DNA of 64,000 nucleotides, taken from Spartinivicinus marinus (GTDB lineage Bacteria > Pseudomonadota > Gammaproteobacteria > Pseudomonadales > Zooshikellaceae). The stretch spans positions 1 to 64,000 of the forward strand of contig NZ_JAPJZK010000001.1 in NCBI RefSeq assembly GCF_026309355.1. The letters run 5' to 3'. This document shows, piece by piece, positions 9,027 through 18,693 of the stretch. Below the pieces are notes generated by a model that saw nothing but the letters and a program-made list of their open reading frames with translations, made no database searches and had not been told where the DNA came from. Positions within the stretch are counted from its first letter, which is position 1, and every line of letters starts with the position of its first letter. A program made the position numbers and the translations under genes.

Positions 9027-9738
9027 TATATTATAGCTAAGCAGAATACTACTCTAGTCAGCACTAATCAAACCAGGCAACCTGATATTTCTGTGGCAAA
9101 TGGCCTCCTTCATAATCAATTCGCCCTTCAGCATGCACCCCATCCAACAATACCACCTGTCTAACCATCTCCGGAATCATTTCAGCACCCACATACCGCC
9201 CTAAACATTGATGTTCACCATAACCAAAGTGAAATTGATGATACCAATTTCGACCTGGCTTAAACGTCTCTGGATCATCAAATGCCCGCTCATCAAACAT
9301 AGCCGACTGGGTAACCGCTAAGACATAAGCACCTGCTGGAATGGTTGTTTCACGATCAGTACCTCGTGCAATTACAGCTCCTGTCGTAGCCTGCCTAAAT
9401 AAATACGGTGAGATTGGTACGAAACGTAAGGTTTCCCAAACAATATCATCAAACGCTGTAGTGTCTGTCTGTGTTGCAGTACTTTTCGCCTTTGCTAACC
9501 AATCAGGATGGTCTAACAAATGCTGAACAGACTGAGCCACAGCTTGTGATGTGGTTTCAATAGCGCCAATTAACAAGCCGCCTGCATTAACCCCAACCCG
9601 TTGTAGGTCAAATTCAACCGTATCTGCAAAGTGACTGTGTCAGTGCCAGTGCTAAAAGTCCTATGATTGCCAAAATAAAATGTCCTCTCATTAAATCGAC
9701 CATGCTGTTAGTGATATCACCAACACTGGAGTGTGGTC

Positions 9739-10941
9739 ATGCTGTGCCAGGAGGACTATCACATGATAATCCACTTACATCGCCAAGGGATTTACCAAAA
9801 AGATATTGCTAAACGTGTAGGCTGTTGTGAAAGAACAGTAAGGCGGGTATTACAGCAAGGTGGATCGCCGCCATCAAAATCGCGCAAACCAAAACCCAGT
9901 AAACTCGATCCTTATAAGCCAACGATTGATCGTTTATTGCAAGAAGATGTCTGGAATGCAGTGGTTATTTTTCGTGAAATTGTAGCGCTAGGTTATGATG
10001 GCAGCACCAGTTTGTTGCGCGCTTATATTACACCGAAGCGACCATTACGAAAAACAAAAGCAACGGTACGATTTGAAACCCCACCAGGGAAGCAGTTGCA
10101 GCATGACTGGGGAGAAATCGAGACCCTCATTGCAGGTCAAGTAAAGAAAATTTATTTTTCAGTTAACACTTTAGGTTACTCCCGTCGTTTTTATTTTTGG
10201 GCAACAGAGTGTATGGATGCGGAGCATACACTAGAAAGCCTGATTCTCAGCTTCCAATGGTTTGGTGGCATTCCACAGGAAGTGCTTGTTGATAATCAAA
10301 AAGCCTTAGTATTAGCCCATAGCCCAGGTGGTCATGTCCGTTTTAACCCACGCTTTTTGGATATGGCCAGTCACTATGATTTTATGCCAAAAGCCTGTCG
10401 TCCAAGGCGCCCGCAAACCAAAGGCAAGGATGAACGGATGGTGGGGTATATTAAGCACCACTTTTTCCAGCGTTATCGCCAATTTGACAGCCTGGATCAT
10501 TTAAATCAGCAGGCACAACAATGGTTGCAAACAGAAGCCGATCAGCGTATTCATGGCACCTACAAAGCGCCCGTGATGGAACGGTTTCACCAAGAGCAAA
10601 CGGCGTTAATTCCCCTTCCTATGCAACGTTATGACACCAGTTACCGTGAAAGTCGCTTGGTCAATTGGGATGGCTACATTGATGTATCGGGTAATCGCTA
10701 TAGCGTGCCGGACTCTGAAGTGGGTAAACAAGTCATCATTCGTATTAGCTTAGACGGTGAGTTACGTATTTATGATGGAGAAAATCATCAACTTCTGACG
10801 AGGCATTTACTGCAGCCGATACAGCAAGGATGGCAAACACAAGCAGATCATCATCGTGCTCTCTGGGCTCAATGTACCGTAGAGCAACGTAGTTTAGCCA
10901 TTTATCAGGAGGTGATCGATGAACCTCTGCCAACTATTTGA
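9739..10941 (+). CDS. istA: IS21 transposase IstA
   Basis: A DDE-type transposase of about 400 residues for the surrounding element. An N-terminal helix-turn-helix (QGIYQKDIAKRVGCCERTVRRVL) recognises the ends. The integrase core contains LQHDWGEIETLIAG (first Asp), VDNQKALVL (second Asp) and PQTKGKDERMVGYIKHHFF (Glu); a C-terminal beta-barrel region GYIDVSGNRYSVP follows. ATG 9739 is preferred over the GTG six bases upstream because GGAG sits seven bases before it. The stop overlaps istB by 23 bases. Confidence 0.95.
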   Translation: MLCQEDYHMIIHLHRQGIYQKDIAKRVGCCERTVRRVLQQGGSPPSKSRKPKPSKLDPYKPTIDRLLQEDVWNAVVIFREIVALGYDGSTSLLRAYITPKRPLRKTKATVRFETPPGKQLQHDWGEIETLIAGQVKKIYFSVNTLGYSRRFYFWATECMDAEHTLESLILSFQWFGGIPQEVLVDNQKALVLAHSPGGHVRFNPRFLDMASHYDFMPKACRPRRPQTKGKDERMVGYIKHHFFQRYRQFDSLDHLNQQAQQWLQTEADQRIHGTYKAPVMERFHQEQTALIPLPMQRYDTSYRESRLVNWDGYIDVSGNRYSVPDSEVGKQVIIRISLDGELRIYDGENHQLLTRHLLQPIQQGWQTQADHHRALWAQCTVEQRSLAIYQEVIDEPLPTI

Positions 10942-11698
10942 ACGACTCCGGTTTGAATATTTACCCCTACAGCTTGATAGTGTCTGTGAACAAGCCACAC
11001 AACAAAGCCTTAATTTACAGGAGTTTTTAACCGAAGCATTGGAAGTGGAATGGGCAGGCCGTTATCAAAAAGGGCTAGAAGGACGGCTCACGCAGGCCCG
11101 ATTACCATGGGTTAAGTCATTAGAGCAATTTGATTTTAGTTTTCAGCCCAGCATAGATAAAAAAGTGATTCGTCAATTAACCTCACTTCGTTTTATTGAG
11201 CAGGCTGAAAATGTCGTCCTACTTGGTCCTCCCGGTGTTGGTAAAACCCATTTAGCCATTGCCTTAGCGGTTAAAGCGGCTGAAGCAGGCCAGCGTGTGT
11301 TATTTCTTAGCTTTGAACAATTAATGACAAAACTCAAAAAAGCGGAATTAGAAAATAGGCTGGATCGTCAGTTACAACAATTAATTTACCCTCGGGTACT
11401 CGTGCTGGATGAAATTGGCTATTTACCATTAACTCATCAAGAAGCGAGCTTGCTGTTTCGCTTAATTGCCAGACGCTATGAAAAAGCCAGTATCATCCTG
11501 ACGTCAAATAAAAGCTTTATTGACTGGGGTGATGTGCTAGGTGATCAAGTGATTGCAACAGCCATTTTAGATCGGCTTCTTCATCACTCAACGACAATCA
11601 ATATTAAAGGAGAAAGCTATCGACTGAAAGATAAACGTAAAGCAGGCATATTAACAAAAGTAACAAATGCGACTAAATCAAAAGAAGAGGCATCATAA
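10919..11698 (+). CDS. istB: IS21 helper ATPase IstB
   Basis: A 259-residue AAA+ ATPase that assists IstA by selecting the target. Walker A GPPGVGKTHLAIALA is at about residues 102-116 and Walker B LVLDEIGYL at about 161-169; ILTSNKSFIDWGDVLGD matches sensor 1. The start has a near-perfect ribosome site (AGGAGGTGAT), and the gene overlaps the end of istA, so the two are coupled. Confidence 0.95.
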   Translation: MNLCQLFERLRFEYLPLQLDSVCEQATQQSLNLQEFLTEALEVEWAGRYQKGLEGRLTQARLPWVKSLEQFDFSFQPSIDKKVIRQLTSLRFIEQAENVVLLGPPGVGKTHLAIALAVKAAEAGQRVLFLSFEQLMTKLKKAELENRLDRQLQQLIYPRVLVLDEIGYLPLTHQEASLLFRLIARRYEKASIILTSNKSFIDWGDVLGDQVIATAILDRLLHHSTTINIKGESYRLKDKRKAGILTKVTNATKSKEEAS

Positions 11699-12633
11699 TG
11701 GTGCTAAAAACCGGACATTTTAAATTGGCAAACAGCGGACTTTTTAAGTTGGCATTGACAACTGCGAATCATTCGAGTCACAATATCATCATTTAGCACT
11801 TCAGGCTTTTCACCCATTAAGTGCTGCACTAACTTACGCACCCCATACCATAAAGCAAGAATAATATTGGTTGCCTGCTCAGACTTTACTGCTAACACAC
11901 GACGCACCATTAGCTCCGTAATATATTTAGCTAAAGCGGTACCCGTTCTTTCATGTTGCTCTCGAATATATTTTCTCTGATCCTCAGTGTGGCTATCAAA
12001 CGGTTGATTATAAAAAGTATCTGCCTGGATCCAGTAAGACCACTCAATCAAATCTTCACGATCAACCCCAGTTAAACCAAAATAATCTTGTACTAACGTT
12101 GCAGGCACCATCCGACAATAACTACCAACTAACTCCATATTGCCCGCTGCTTGACTCAATAAATCAATGCAAGTTTCTCTTACCATGGAACGCACCCGAG
12201 GCAAGTCATTTCGGTTCAAAAAACCTTGCATGATAGACTTTTCACGAGTATGAAAAGCATTATCATCATGAGACATTAAATAATTGTCCATTTTAGGTTC
12301 ATACAAACCAACCGTAAAAACCTTAGGTTGATTAAGCACCTCTACACAGTCATCTAAACGAGTGACTAACGTTGCTTTAGGAGTAACAAGAATGGGGCGA
12401 TCATCTCGCAAGGCTTTAAAAAAAGTTAATGGCTCATGGTCAATCCATTGCCTTACTAATGTAAATTTTTCGTCATCATCAGCTGCATCCAACTGAGTCA
12501 AATAACTACTTGTACTTGGTATTATCCTGCTGGTTTCAGCATTACTAGTAGCATTTAGTGTAGCTAATTGATCAGACATGGGTAAGCGCCAATTCTTTAG
12601 CGTTATTGAGCTAAGCTAGTCAATAATTTACGG

Positions 12634-14229
12634 TTAACTCAGCAGGCTTTTATCAACATTCCAAGGAAGTAATGCCTCAAGCTTTTCGACACTATCTGCA
12701 TAGGGTAGTGCTTTTAGGACGATTCTAAGATAATCATAAGGCTCTAAATCATTGGCTTTAGCGGTTTCAATGAGGCTGTAATAAGTGGCGCTGGCATAGG
12801 CACCTTGTGGTGTATCTGCAAACATCCAATTTTTTCGACCAACAGCAAAGGGGCGGATAGCATTTTCTGCTTTGATATTGCTGATGGGGAGTATTCCTGA
12901 TTCACAATAGACGACCAGTTTATCCCATTGATTATCAAGGTAAGTAAAGGCCTGACCAATTTTGCCGTCCTTGGGTACTTTGTCTTTATGTTTATCTAAC
13001 CATTTCCGGATATTGTCTAATTGTGGTTTAGCGTGCTTTTGTCTGATTTGATATTTTTGTTGAATATCCAGCCCTTTTATATCTTTTTCTATGCGATATA
13101 GCTTGGCAATCATATTGAGAGCAATGGTCGCTTTGCTGACGTTGCCCGTTTGACTTGTATGTTGAGGCTCAGCTTTTTTGGCCTCTACAAATTTACGGCG
13201 AGCATGATCCCAACACCCAAGTCGCGTAATACTATTCTCTTGACATACCGCATCGTAAGCCGCATAACCATCTGTCTGTAAGTAGCCTTGATAGCCTTCA
13301 AACAGTCGCAGGGGCACCTCCTTTTCGCGAGAGGCATCATAAGTAAATAATACGGCTGGTTGTTCTGGTGGACCACCGAGTGTCACCCACATATATTTAT
13401 TGGATGTAGGTGAACGACCAGGCTCTTTTAATACCTGGATGCGGGTCTCATCGGCTTGAATAAGTTCATATACCAGTTGGTGGTCTCGCAGTAGATTGAT
13501 TAATGGCTGCAATGGCCGAGCGAGCTTAATTAACCAGTTCGCCATCGTCGTTCGGGTAACGCTTCCTCCGTAGCGGTTAAAGATACCTTCTAAACGATGT
13601 AAAGGAAGCGCATCCATGTATTTGGCAACAATGATATAAGCAAGCATACCAGTACTTGCTACCGATTTGGGTAAGGGATGCTGAGGTTGTAGGGCTGACT
13701 TGATTGTGCGTTGCGCGTTATCATCTTCAAATACGGCTTTTTCTTGCAAGTATTCCAGGACACGCACTTTGGCTGGGATAATATCCAGCTCCTCTTTCAC
13801 TTTGACAAAAAAAGTATCAAGTGCCCCCGCTTTATCTTCTTCACTGAGTGTGAGGTAGATTTGCTCTCTTGGAATAGCAGGTGACAACCCTTTCCGGCCA
13901 CCCTTTTTCTTGGGCGGTTGTGGCTTACTCTCTTCTCCATCAGCCGTGTTAGCCTGTTGCTCAAGCTGCTCTGCTTCATTAAACAACTCTCCTTGAGCAG
14001 TATTTTTTTCACTGCTGGGTCCAAATCGGCGGTGACGTTCTAAACGTAAATACTCCTCTAATATGGCAATGCGCTTTTGCTGCTCTTCAATAATATGGCA
14101 TTTTTGATCAATAAGCCGTTTATTATCAGCGATAATGGCTTCTTTTTCTTGGAGCAAACTACTGAGTTCTTCTACATAAGAAGAGGAGAATTGCTGACTA
14201 GTAGAGGCGATATTTTTGGGTAATTTCAT
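12634..14229 (-). CDS. tnpC: IS66 transposase TnpC
   Basis: A 531-residue DDE transposase. An N-terminal coiled coil (residues about 15-60, EKEAIIADNKRLIDQ) precedes the IS66 core. Visible core motifs include YELIQADETRIQVL, YLQTDGYAAYDAV, LGCWDHARRKFVEA and SNIKAENAIRPFAVGRKNWMFADTPQGAYASA. A C-terminal IS66 tail (YDYLRIVLKALPYADSVEKLEALLPW) closes the protein. Full length, with no frameshift seen. Confidence 0.95.
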   Translation of the reverse strand: MKLPKNIASTSQQFSSSYVEELSSLLQEKEAIIADNKRLIDQKCHIIEEQQKRIAILEEYLRLERHRRFGPSSEKNTAQGELFNEAEQLEQQANTADGEESKPQPPKKKGGRKGLSPAIPREQIYLTLSEEDKAGALDTFFVKVKEELDIIPAKVRVLEYLQEKAVFEDDNAQRTIKSALQPQHPLPKSVASTGMLAYIIVAKYMDALPLHRLEGIFNRYGGSVTRTTMANWLIKLARPLQPLINLLRDHQLVYELIQADETRIQVLKEPGRSPTSNKYMWVTLGGPPEQPAVLFTYDASREKEVPLRLFEGYQGYLQTDGYAAYDAVCQENSITRLGCWDHARRKFVEAKKAEPQHTSQTGNVSKATIALNMIAKLYRIEKDIKGLDIQQKYQIRQKHAKPQLDNIRKWLDKHKDKVPKDGKIGQAFTYLDNQWDKLVVYCESGILPISNIKAENAIRPFAVGRKNWMFADTPQGAYASATYYSLIETAKANDLEPYDYLRIVLKALPYADSVEKLEALLPWNVDKSLLS

Positions 14230-14277
14230 CGTAGATAAATTATACCCAATTAACGCCTGAAACTCACGCCTTAAAGA

Positions 14278-14643
14278 TTAAAAACACGACTCATAATGCA
14301 GTTTTTTATGGGGTACCATTTTATTGATATCGTACCCATCCAGTAGCCAATTTATTTGCTCACCTGATAGGGTAATCAGTGACTCTGTCCGCTTAGGCCA
14401 TTTAAATTTTTCCTCAACTAAACTTTTATAATACAGAACAAACCCATTGTTTTCCCAAAACAAACATTTAATTTTATTACGCTTTTTATTGGTAAAAGCA
14501 TAGAGGTGTCCTTCATAAGGGTTATGCCCTAACTCTAGCTCAACAATCGCGGCTAACCCTTGGTAGGACTTACGAAAATCGATAGGAGGACGATAAAGGT
14601 AAACGGCTGTTAATGACGCTGAAGGACGCATAATCAATGTCAT
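14278..14643 (-). CDS. tnpB: IS66 accessory protein TnpB
   Basis: The 121-residue IS66 Orf2 protein is required for transposition but has no known enzymatic role. The typical block YLYRPPIDFRKSYQGLAAIVE...GHLYAFTNKKRNKIKCLFWENNGFVLYYKSLVEEKFKWP is present. The start is the ATG at 14643, which overlaps the tnpA stop as TGATG; an upstream in-frame extension only overlaps tnpA and is not used. Confidence 0.93.
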   Translation of the reverse strand: MTLIMRPSASLTAVYLYRPPIDFRKSYQGLAAIVELELGHNPYEGHLYAFTNKKRNKIKCLFWENNGFVLYYKSLVEEKFKWPKRTESLITLSGEQINWLLDGYDINKMVPHKKLHYESCF

Positions 14644-14975
14644 CACAGTACCTTCAATAGCGCTTGGACAATTTCTATATTCGACAGCTGTATACCCGTC
14701 AAACAAACTCCATTGGGAAACTGAAGTGTTAGGTTGGGGGGAGTGTTATTGTCTTTTATTTGGCTCTCTTCGCTCATTGTCACAGGGACAAAGTTAGAGG
14801 GAGCTAGTGTAGCGGCTTGTGGAACGTCGGCGTGTTCAAACTTACGATACCAATAACTTAATTGGTTAGTTTTTAAATTGTGTTGCTCACAATACGCTTT
14901 TTGAGTGAGGTTGGATTGCTTCCATGCTTGAATATGTTTATACCACTTATTTTGAAGGGCTGTATGTGTTGCCAT
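14643..14975 (-). CDS. tnpA: IS66 accessory protein TnpA
   Basis: A 110-residue helix-turn-helix protein, the first gene of the IS66 element. WYKHIQAWKQSNLTQKAYCEQHNLKTNQLSYWYRKFE is the usual DNA-binding start of IS66 Orf1. It is coupled to tnpB by a one-base stop/start overlap. This protein is thought to bind the element ends or regulate its expression. Confidence 0.92.
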   Translation of the reverse strand: MATHTALQNKWYKHIQAWKQSNLTQKAYCEQHNLKTNQLSYWYRKFEHADVPQAATLAPSNFVPVTMSEESQIKDNNTPPNLTLQFPNGVCLTGIQLSNIEIVQALLKVL

Positions 14976-15061
14976 AATTGACTCCTCTGAACAATGAGCC
15001 CATTATGAACCACTAGAATATTTATCAAAGTACGCGGGTTATTTGGCGCTTACAGACATGG

Positions 15062-16138
15062 CGCATTCCTTGCGTTGTACTTTTATCAAACAGAAGTATT
15101 GAATCTAACTAACATATTAGGCTATTTTTTAGTCAAACCACCTATCAATAAAGAGTTCTTTGCAACAAATGACAAAAAGAAAGTATTGATACCAATAAGA
15201 AAAAGCTCCAACAAAGACTAAATACAATAAAATTGTTCATCAATTAGACACAAAATCTCATCATCAATTCAGGTACCTATAAATTGGCAGTGAGTTTACC
15301 GTGATTGAAACTAACCTTCTTAAGTAATATTTTTCGCAAACTGAAATACTTCGGGTACAGACTAACCTCACAGAAGACTCGTGCACTTAGCCCACTCACG
15401 ACTTATTTATTAAACAGAACCTGCTTTTGCTATACGTTATTTCATTGATTGTCCCTTATTACAAATAGGTACAATATAAGAGATATTTTATGGAAGGCAC
15501 TGTGTTTCTGCTTTATGAAAACTTAAAATGAAATATACTAGAAACACATATTTTTCCGTTTATTTTTCATGCACAACCAACTTCATTGAGTGAGTCACCA
15601 ATAAAACATCAATTACTACCCAGTTAATTTTTGAAAACCCCACAGAAGTGACACCATAGTACTCTTTCTGTAAATAACAATCTGCTTACTTAATTAGCTG
15701 ATTTAATTATTGTATTAATTAAATTTGTCAGCCCACAAAAAGGACCAACTACATCATATTATTTATTAATGATCATTAAACAACTATTTTCCCAGCTTAC
15801 TGCCGTTTTATATAACCAAACAATTGACCTATATTCCAAGTTACTTAACTCTTAATAGGCGAACCCTTAAATAAAAGTAAATTATTACTCATTAAAATAG
15901 TTATTACTCACATATTTGTTTTTTTTCATATTTACAAAAAAATCCAATTTACTGGTTTTAATCATCATTTTAATTAGGTACCATTACCCTGCCAATTACC
16001 CCTGAGTACGCTGTACAGGATAATAATTAATAACTTAATAACGTTGAATTTCGGCTTATGCGTACTAGTTTTACCCTTGTTTGGGATTAGCAGTTGGTTG
16101 CTAACTTGCCGAATTACAAACGAGAAATGGAGATTTCA
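15062..16138. other. Long AT-rich intergenic region
   Basis: Just over 1 kb without a convincing gene on either strand. The first part is the former upstream region of the P450 gene (AAGGAATGCGCC directly before the ATG now at the IS66 edge); the last part leads into the DUF4360 gene. It is rich in A/T runs. No tRNA, repeat copy or phage attachment site is recognised. Confidence 0.5.
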
Positions 16139-16792
16139 ATGACCCAATTAAAAAAAACGCTTTTAGCTTCTGCTGTTTGTTTAATGACTGCAGCTACATC
16201 TTCAGCGCTTTCAGCAGCGACAGTTGTTGATGATTCAGTTCATTTAGATTTATCTCAAGTCACTATTAAAAGCATCCAAAGCTCTGGTAATGGGTGTCCA
16301 AATGGCACTGTTTCCAGCACGGTTGCACCCGATGGAAAGTCTTTCGTTTTAGGTTTTGATGAATATATTGCTGAAGCAGGACCTGGTATTCCAAGAAGAG
16401 AAAACCGCAAGGTTTGTAACTTAACTGTCGTGCTCAAAATTCCTAATGGCTATGCTTATACAATAGCTGATGTTAACTATCGTGGCTATGCTGACCTGGA
16501 CCGCAACGTTGAAGCAATGCAAAAGTCAACTTATTTCTTTGCAGGCAATCCAAGAGAAGCAGCTCTCCGTTCTAACTTTAGAGGCCCTATTTCTAAAGAT
16601 TACACCATCAGTGACCGCCTAGGTATCAACAGCCTGGTCTGGTCATCTTGTAATGCCACTGCGCCTGTTGTTATTAAGACTGAAATTAAAGTAGATAATA
16701 AGCAGGCTAGAAGAAGTAGCGGCTTAATTACTACTGATACTATCGACGGCAAACTGACTCATCGTTATGGCTTAATGTTCAGAAAGTGCTAA
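16139..16792 (+). CDS. Secreted DUF4360 protein
   Basis: A 217-residue exported protein. The ATG at 16139 follows GGAG and opens a clear signal peptide (MTQLKKTLLASAVCLMTAATSSALSAA). The mature part follows the DUF4360 pattern: IKSIQSSGNGCPNGTVSSTVAPDGKSFVLGFDEYIAEAGPG, ENRKVCNLTVVLKIPNGYAYTIADVNYRGYADLD, KSTYFF, FRGPISKDYTISD, LVWSSC and a terminal Cys. Conserved Cys residues suggest disulfides. Family function is unknown. An upstream in-frame start at 16094 would bury the signal peptide and is rejected. It ends at a hairpin terminator that is abutted by an IS982 element. Confidence 0.88.
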   Translation: MTQLKKTLLASAVCLMTAATSSALSAATVVDDSVHLDLSQVTIKSIQSSGNGCPNGTVSSTVAPDGKSFVLGFDEYIAEAGPGIPRRENRKVCNLTVVLKIPNGYAYTIADVNYRGYADLDRNVEAMQKSTYFFAGNPREAALRSNFRGPISKDYTISDRLGINSLVWSSCNATAPVVIKTEIKVDNKQARRSSGLITTDTIDGKLTHRYGLMFRKC

Positions 16793-16814
16793 TTTTATCT
16801 AGCTAAAAAACAAC

Positions 16815-16854
16815 AGCTGGATAGTTTACTTAGTTGTAGCTATCCGGTTTTTTA
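16815..16854 (+). terminator. Terminator after the DUF4360 gene
   Basis: CTGGATAG and CTATCCGG pair with one mismatch around a 15-base loop and are followed by TTTTTT. It begins 23 bases after the stop. Confidence 0.65.
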
Positions 16855-16873
16855 TTAATAATAAACTTAAAAT

Positions 16874-17872
16874 AACGCGATGCTCGACTTTTAATAACTT
16901 GAAATGACAAACCCTAACCCCATCCTAAGTTTGCGAAAACAGGGATATCAAGGAAAGGGAATGTCACTGGAAGAGTTTATCATAACTACTTATTGTTGGG
17001 TCGATGATGTTTTAACTGATTTATTAAAACAACGGCGATTACGTCAGCGAGGAATTAAGCCCTCACTGTCGGATGCAGAAGTCATTACCATGGAGTTAAT
17101 TGGTGAATTTCAAGGCCTTGATGCTGATACCGCTATCTGGAAATACTTCAAAGAGCATTGGAAAGCGTATTTTCCAGGCATAGGCTCAAGAAGCCAGTTT
17201 GCTAAACAAGCTGCTAATTTATGGGCGATAAAACAACAATTACAAAAGCAAGTAACAGCTGAGCTGGGTACTATTAATGATCCTATACATGTTGTCGATG
17301 GTTTTCCTTTGCCTGTTAGCCACTTTAAACGTGCAAGAAATTGCCGCCGCTTTAAAGAAGAGGCTGAGTATGGCTATTGTGCATCCAAGGGGGAAACCTA
17401 TTATGGCTTTGAAGGGCACCTCATTATTGACTTTCATGGAGCCATAGCAGGATTTACATTAACCCCAGCAAGTGATGGCGAAAGGGAAGCTGTATGGGAG
17501 TTAACAGAAGGTATGCCGTCAGGCATGTTGTTAGGGGATAAAGGTTATTTGGGGGCTGAATTTAAAGCTGAATTGTTAGAGTTAAAATCGCTTCAGCTAG
17601 AAACCCCGGTTAGAGATAACATGATTGATCCTTTACCCAAATCCTGGAGGAGCCAGCTTAATCGGTTACGACGACGAGTTGAGACAACCATTGGTCAGCT
17701 AGTAGAGAGGTTTAATATTCAACGGACCAAAGGCAGAACCCTGTGGAGTTTGACTAATCGAATGACCCGCAAGCTGTTATCGCACAGCTTATGTGTATTA
17801 TTTAATAGGAACCAAGGCAATGCTCCACTACAGTTATCTAAATTAATAGGCTGAAAAGTCGAGCATTGCGTT
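16874..17872 (+). mobile_element. IS982-family insertion sequence
   Basis: Inverted ends AACGCGATGCTCGACTTTT (left) and, complemented, AACGCAATGCTCGACTTTT (right) differ at one base. The element is 999 bp. Flanks read AAAAT on both sides (16869-16873 and 17873-17877), a possible 5-base target duplication, although the A/T-rich flanks make its exact extent ambiguous. It carries one transposase gene and landed between the DUF4360 terminator and the Gln-rich protein gene. Confidence 0.9.
16904..17854 (+). CDS. IS982-family transposase
   Basis: A 316-residue DDE transposase. The N-terminal part has LEEFIITTYCWVDDVLTDLL and KPSLSDAEVITMELIGEFQGLD, and the catalytic part HVVDGFPLPVSHFKRARNC (first Asp), LIIDFHGAIAGFTLTPASDGEREAV, LLGDKGYLG (second Asp) and RVETTIGQLVERFNIQR (Glu). 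This order is characteristic of IS982. It is intact and almost fills the element, so it could still be mobile. Confidence 0.92.
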   Translation: MTNPNPILSLRKQGYQGKGMSLEEFIITTYCWVDDVLTDLLKQRRLRQRGIKPSLSDAEVITMELIGEFQGLDADTAIWKYFKEHWKAYFPGIGSRSQFAKQAANLWAIKQQLQKQVTAELGTINDPIHVVDGFPLPVSHFKRARNCRRFKEEAEYGYCASKGETYYGFEGHLIIDFHGAIAGFTLTPASDGEREAVWELTEGMPSGMLLGDKGYLGAEFKAELLELKSLQLETPVRDNMIDPLPKSWRSQLNRLRRRVETTIGQLVERFNIQRTKGRTLWSLTNRMTRKLLSHSLCVLFNRNQGNAPLQLSKLIG

Positions 17873-17931
17873 AAAATAATAGCTGCTCATCAAAAAAAAT
17901 GGCAAGCAGCTTTTCAAGTAAAGATAGTTTG

Positions 17932-18525
17932 CTAATTATTTTGTAATTGGTGTTCGATGTCACTTAACTGGTTAACCATATCCTGCTGAGTGTAGTCAAT
18001 TTCTGAAACAGTTTTTAAAACTTTTTCTAAATTATAATTAATTTCATACAATTGACGACTGATTTCACGGGCTTGCCGATCGTTAATATCCGCTGCTACA
18101 CGGTTATGCCTGCCAGGGTTTACTTGCAAGCTAATGACCATTTGAAAGTCACGATATATCACTCGCTGGCCATGTTGCTGAGTTTGTCCTGGTGCTAATA
18201 TTGTTTGTCCAGATAACAGCTCAAGTAAAAACAAGTCTTCTGGTAAACCACTTTGCTGGTTAACTGGCTGAGGAAACTGGCCAGGTTGGCAATGCTGAGA
18301 AATTTGATGATACTGCTGTATAGGTATTTGCACATAAGTCTGTTGTTTTTGATTAACTTCCCCTGTTTGAGCAGTTTGTTGTACCTTAACAGGATTACCT
18401 GATTGATCAACGGTTTGCTGCCATTGCTGTTGTTGTAAATCAACACAGTATACATCAGTTGCATGAGCGTTTTGATACCCCAAAGTGGCGGCTGAAATAG
18501 CGATAAAAAATAATTTTATTTTCAT
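17932..18525 (-). CDS. Gln-rich exported protein of unknown function
   Basis: A 197-residue protein I do not recognise. A signal peptide is plain (MKIKLFFIAISAATLGYQNAHA), preceded by a ribosome site AAGGA. The mature protein begins TDVYCVDLQQQQWQQTV and is strongly enriched in Gln through residue 100, then has a GQRVIYRDFQMVISLQV segment and a heptad-like C-terminal helix (ISRQLYEINYNLEKVLKTVSEIDYTQQDMVNQLSDIEHQLQ) likely to form a coiled coil. One Cys occurs near each end of the first half. It is monocistronic. Periplasmic or surface location is inferred only from the signal. Confidence 0.6.
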   Translation of the reverse strand: MKIKLFFIAISAATLGYQNAHATDVYCVDLQQQQWQQTVDQSGNPVKVQQTAQTGEVNQKQQTYVQIPIQQYHQISQHCQPGQFPQPVNQQSGLPEDLFLLELLSGQTILAPGQTQQHGQRVIYRDFQMVISLQVNPGRHNRVAADINDRQAREISRQLYEINYNLEKVLKTVSEIDYTQQDMVNQLSDIEHQLQNN

Positions 18526-18693
18526 TATTTAGGTCCTTCTAAACCATTGTTAGAATGAGATTTCACTATAAAACATTATTCTACAATTTGTAAATACAGT
18601 CTTGTAAACACACTCTTTAAAAGAGCCTACTTTTACTATAATGCTTAACTTGCTAGCAATTGATTGATATAGCTCAATAGATACCTACATCAA

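Larger units (their letters stand above)
9638..11760 (+). mobile_element. IS21-family insertion sequence
   Basis: The ends are clear: left TGTCAGTGCCAGTGCTAAAA and, complemented, right TGTCAATGCCAACTTAAAAA. The similarity extends inward through two further repeats ending AAAATGTCC on both sides, the multiple-repeat ends typical of IS21. A 4-base target duplication ACTG flanks it (9634-9637 and 11761-11764). It carries istA and istB with overlapping ends and appears intact at 2,123 bp. Confidence 0.95.
9064..12579 (-). pseudogene. Cytochrome P450 gene interrupted by an IS21-family element
   Basis: The N-terminal part (codons 1-273) runs from 12579 to 11761 and the C-terminal part from 9633 to 9064. 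Removing 9638-11760 and one copy of the ACTG target duplication joins them in frame into a 462-residue P450 (junction IRS-HFADTVEFD). The joined protein has an I-helix block (GGLLIGAIETTSQA), the ETLRF ExxR motif and the heme loop FHFGYGEHQCLGRYVG with the Cys ligand. The family oxidises organic substrates with a redox partner; the substrate is unknown. The gene is also separated from its ribosome binding site by an IS66 element at its start codon, so it is doubly inactivated. Confidence 0.93.
12582..15053 (-). mobile_element. IS66-family insertion sequence
   Basis: Terminal inverted repeats begin GTAAGCGCCAA on both sides (12582 and, complemented, 15053). An exact 8-base target duplication AGACATGG flanks the element (12574-12581 and 15054-15061), the size usual for IS66. 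It contains tnpA, tnpB and tnpC in the standard order on the minus strand. The duplicated target contains the ATG start of the P450 gene, so the element landed exactly between its ribosome site and coding region. Confidence 0.96.
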
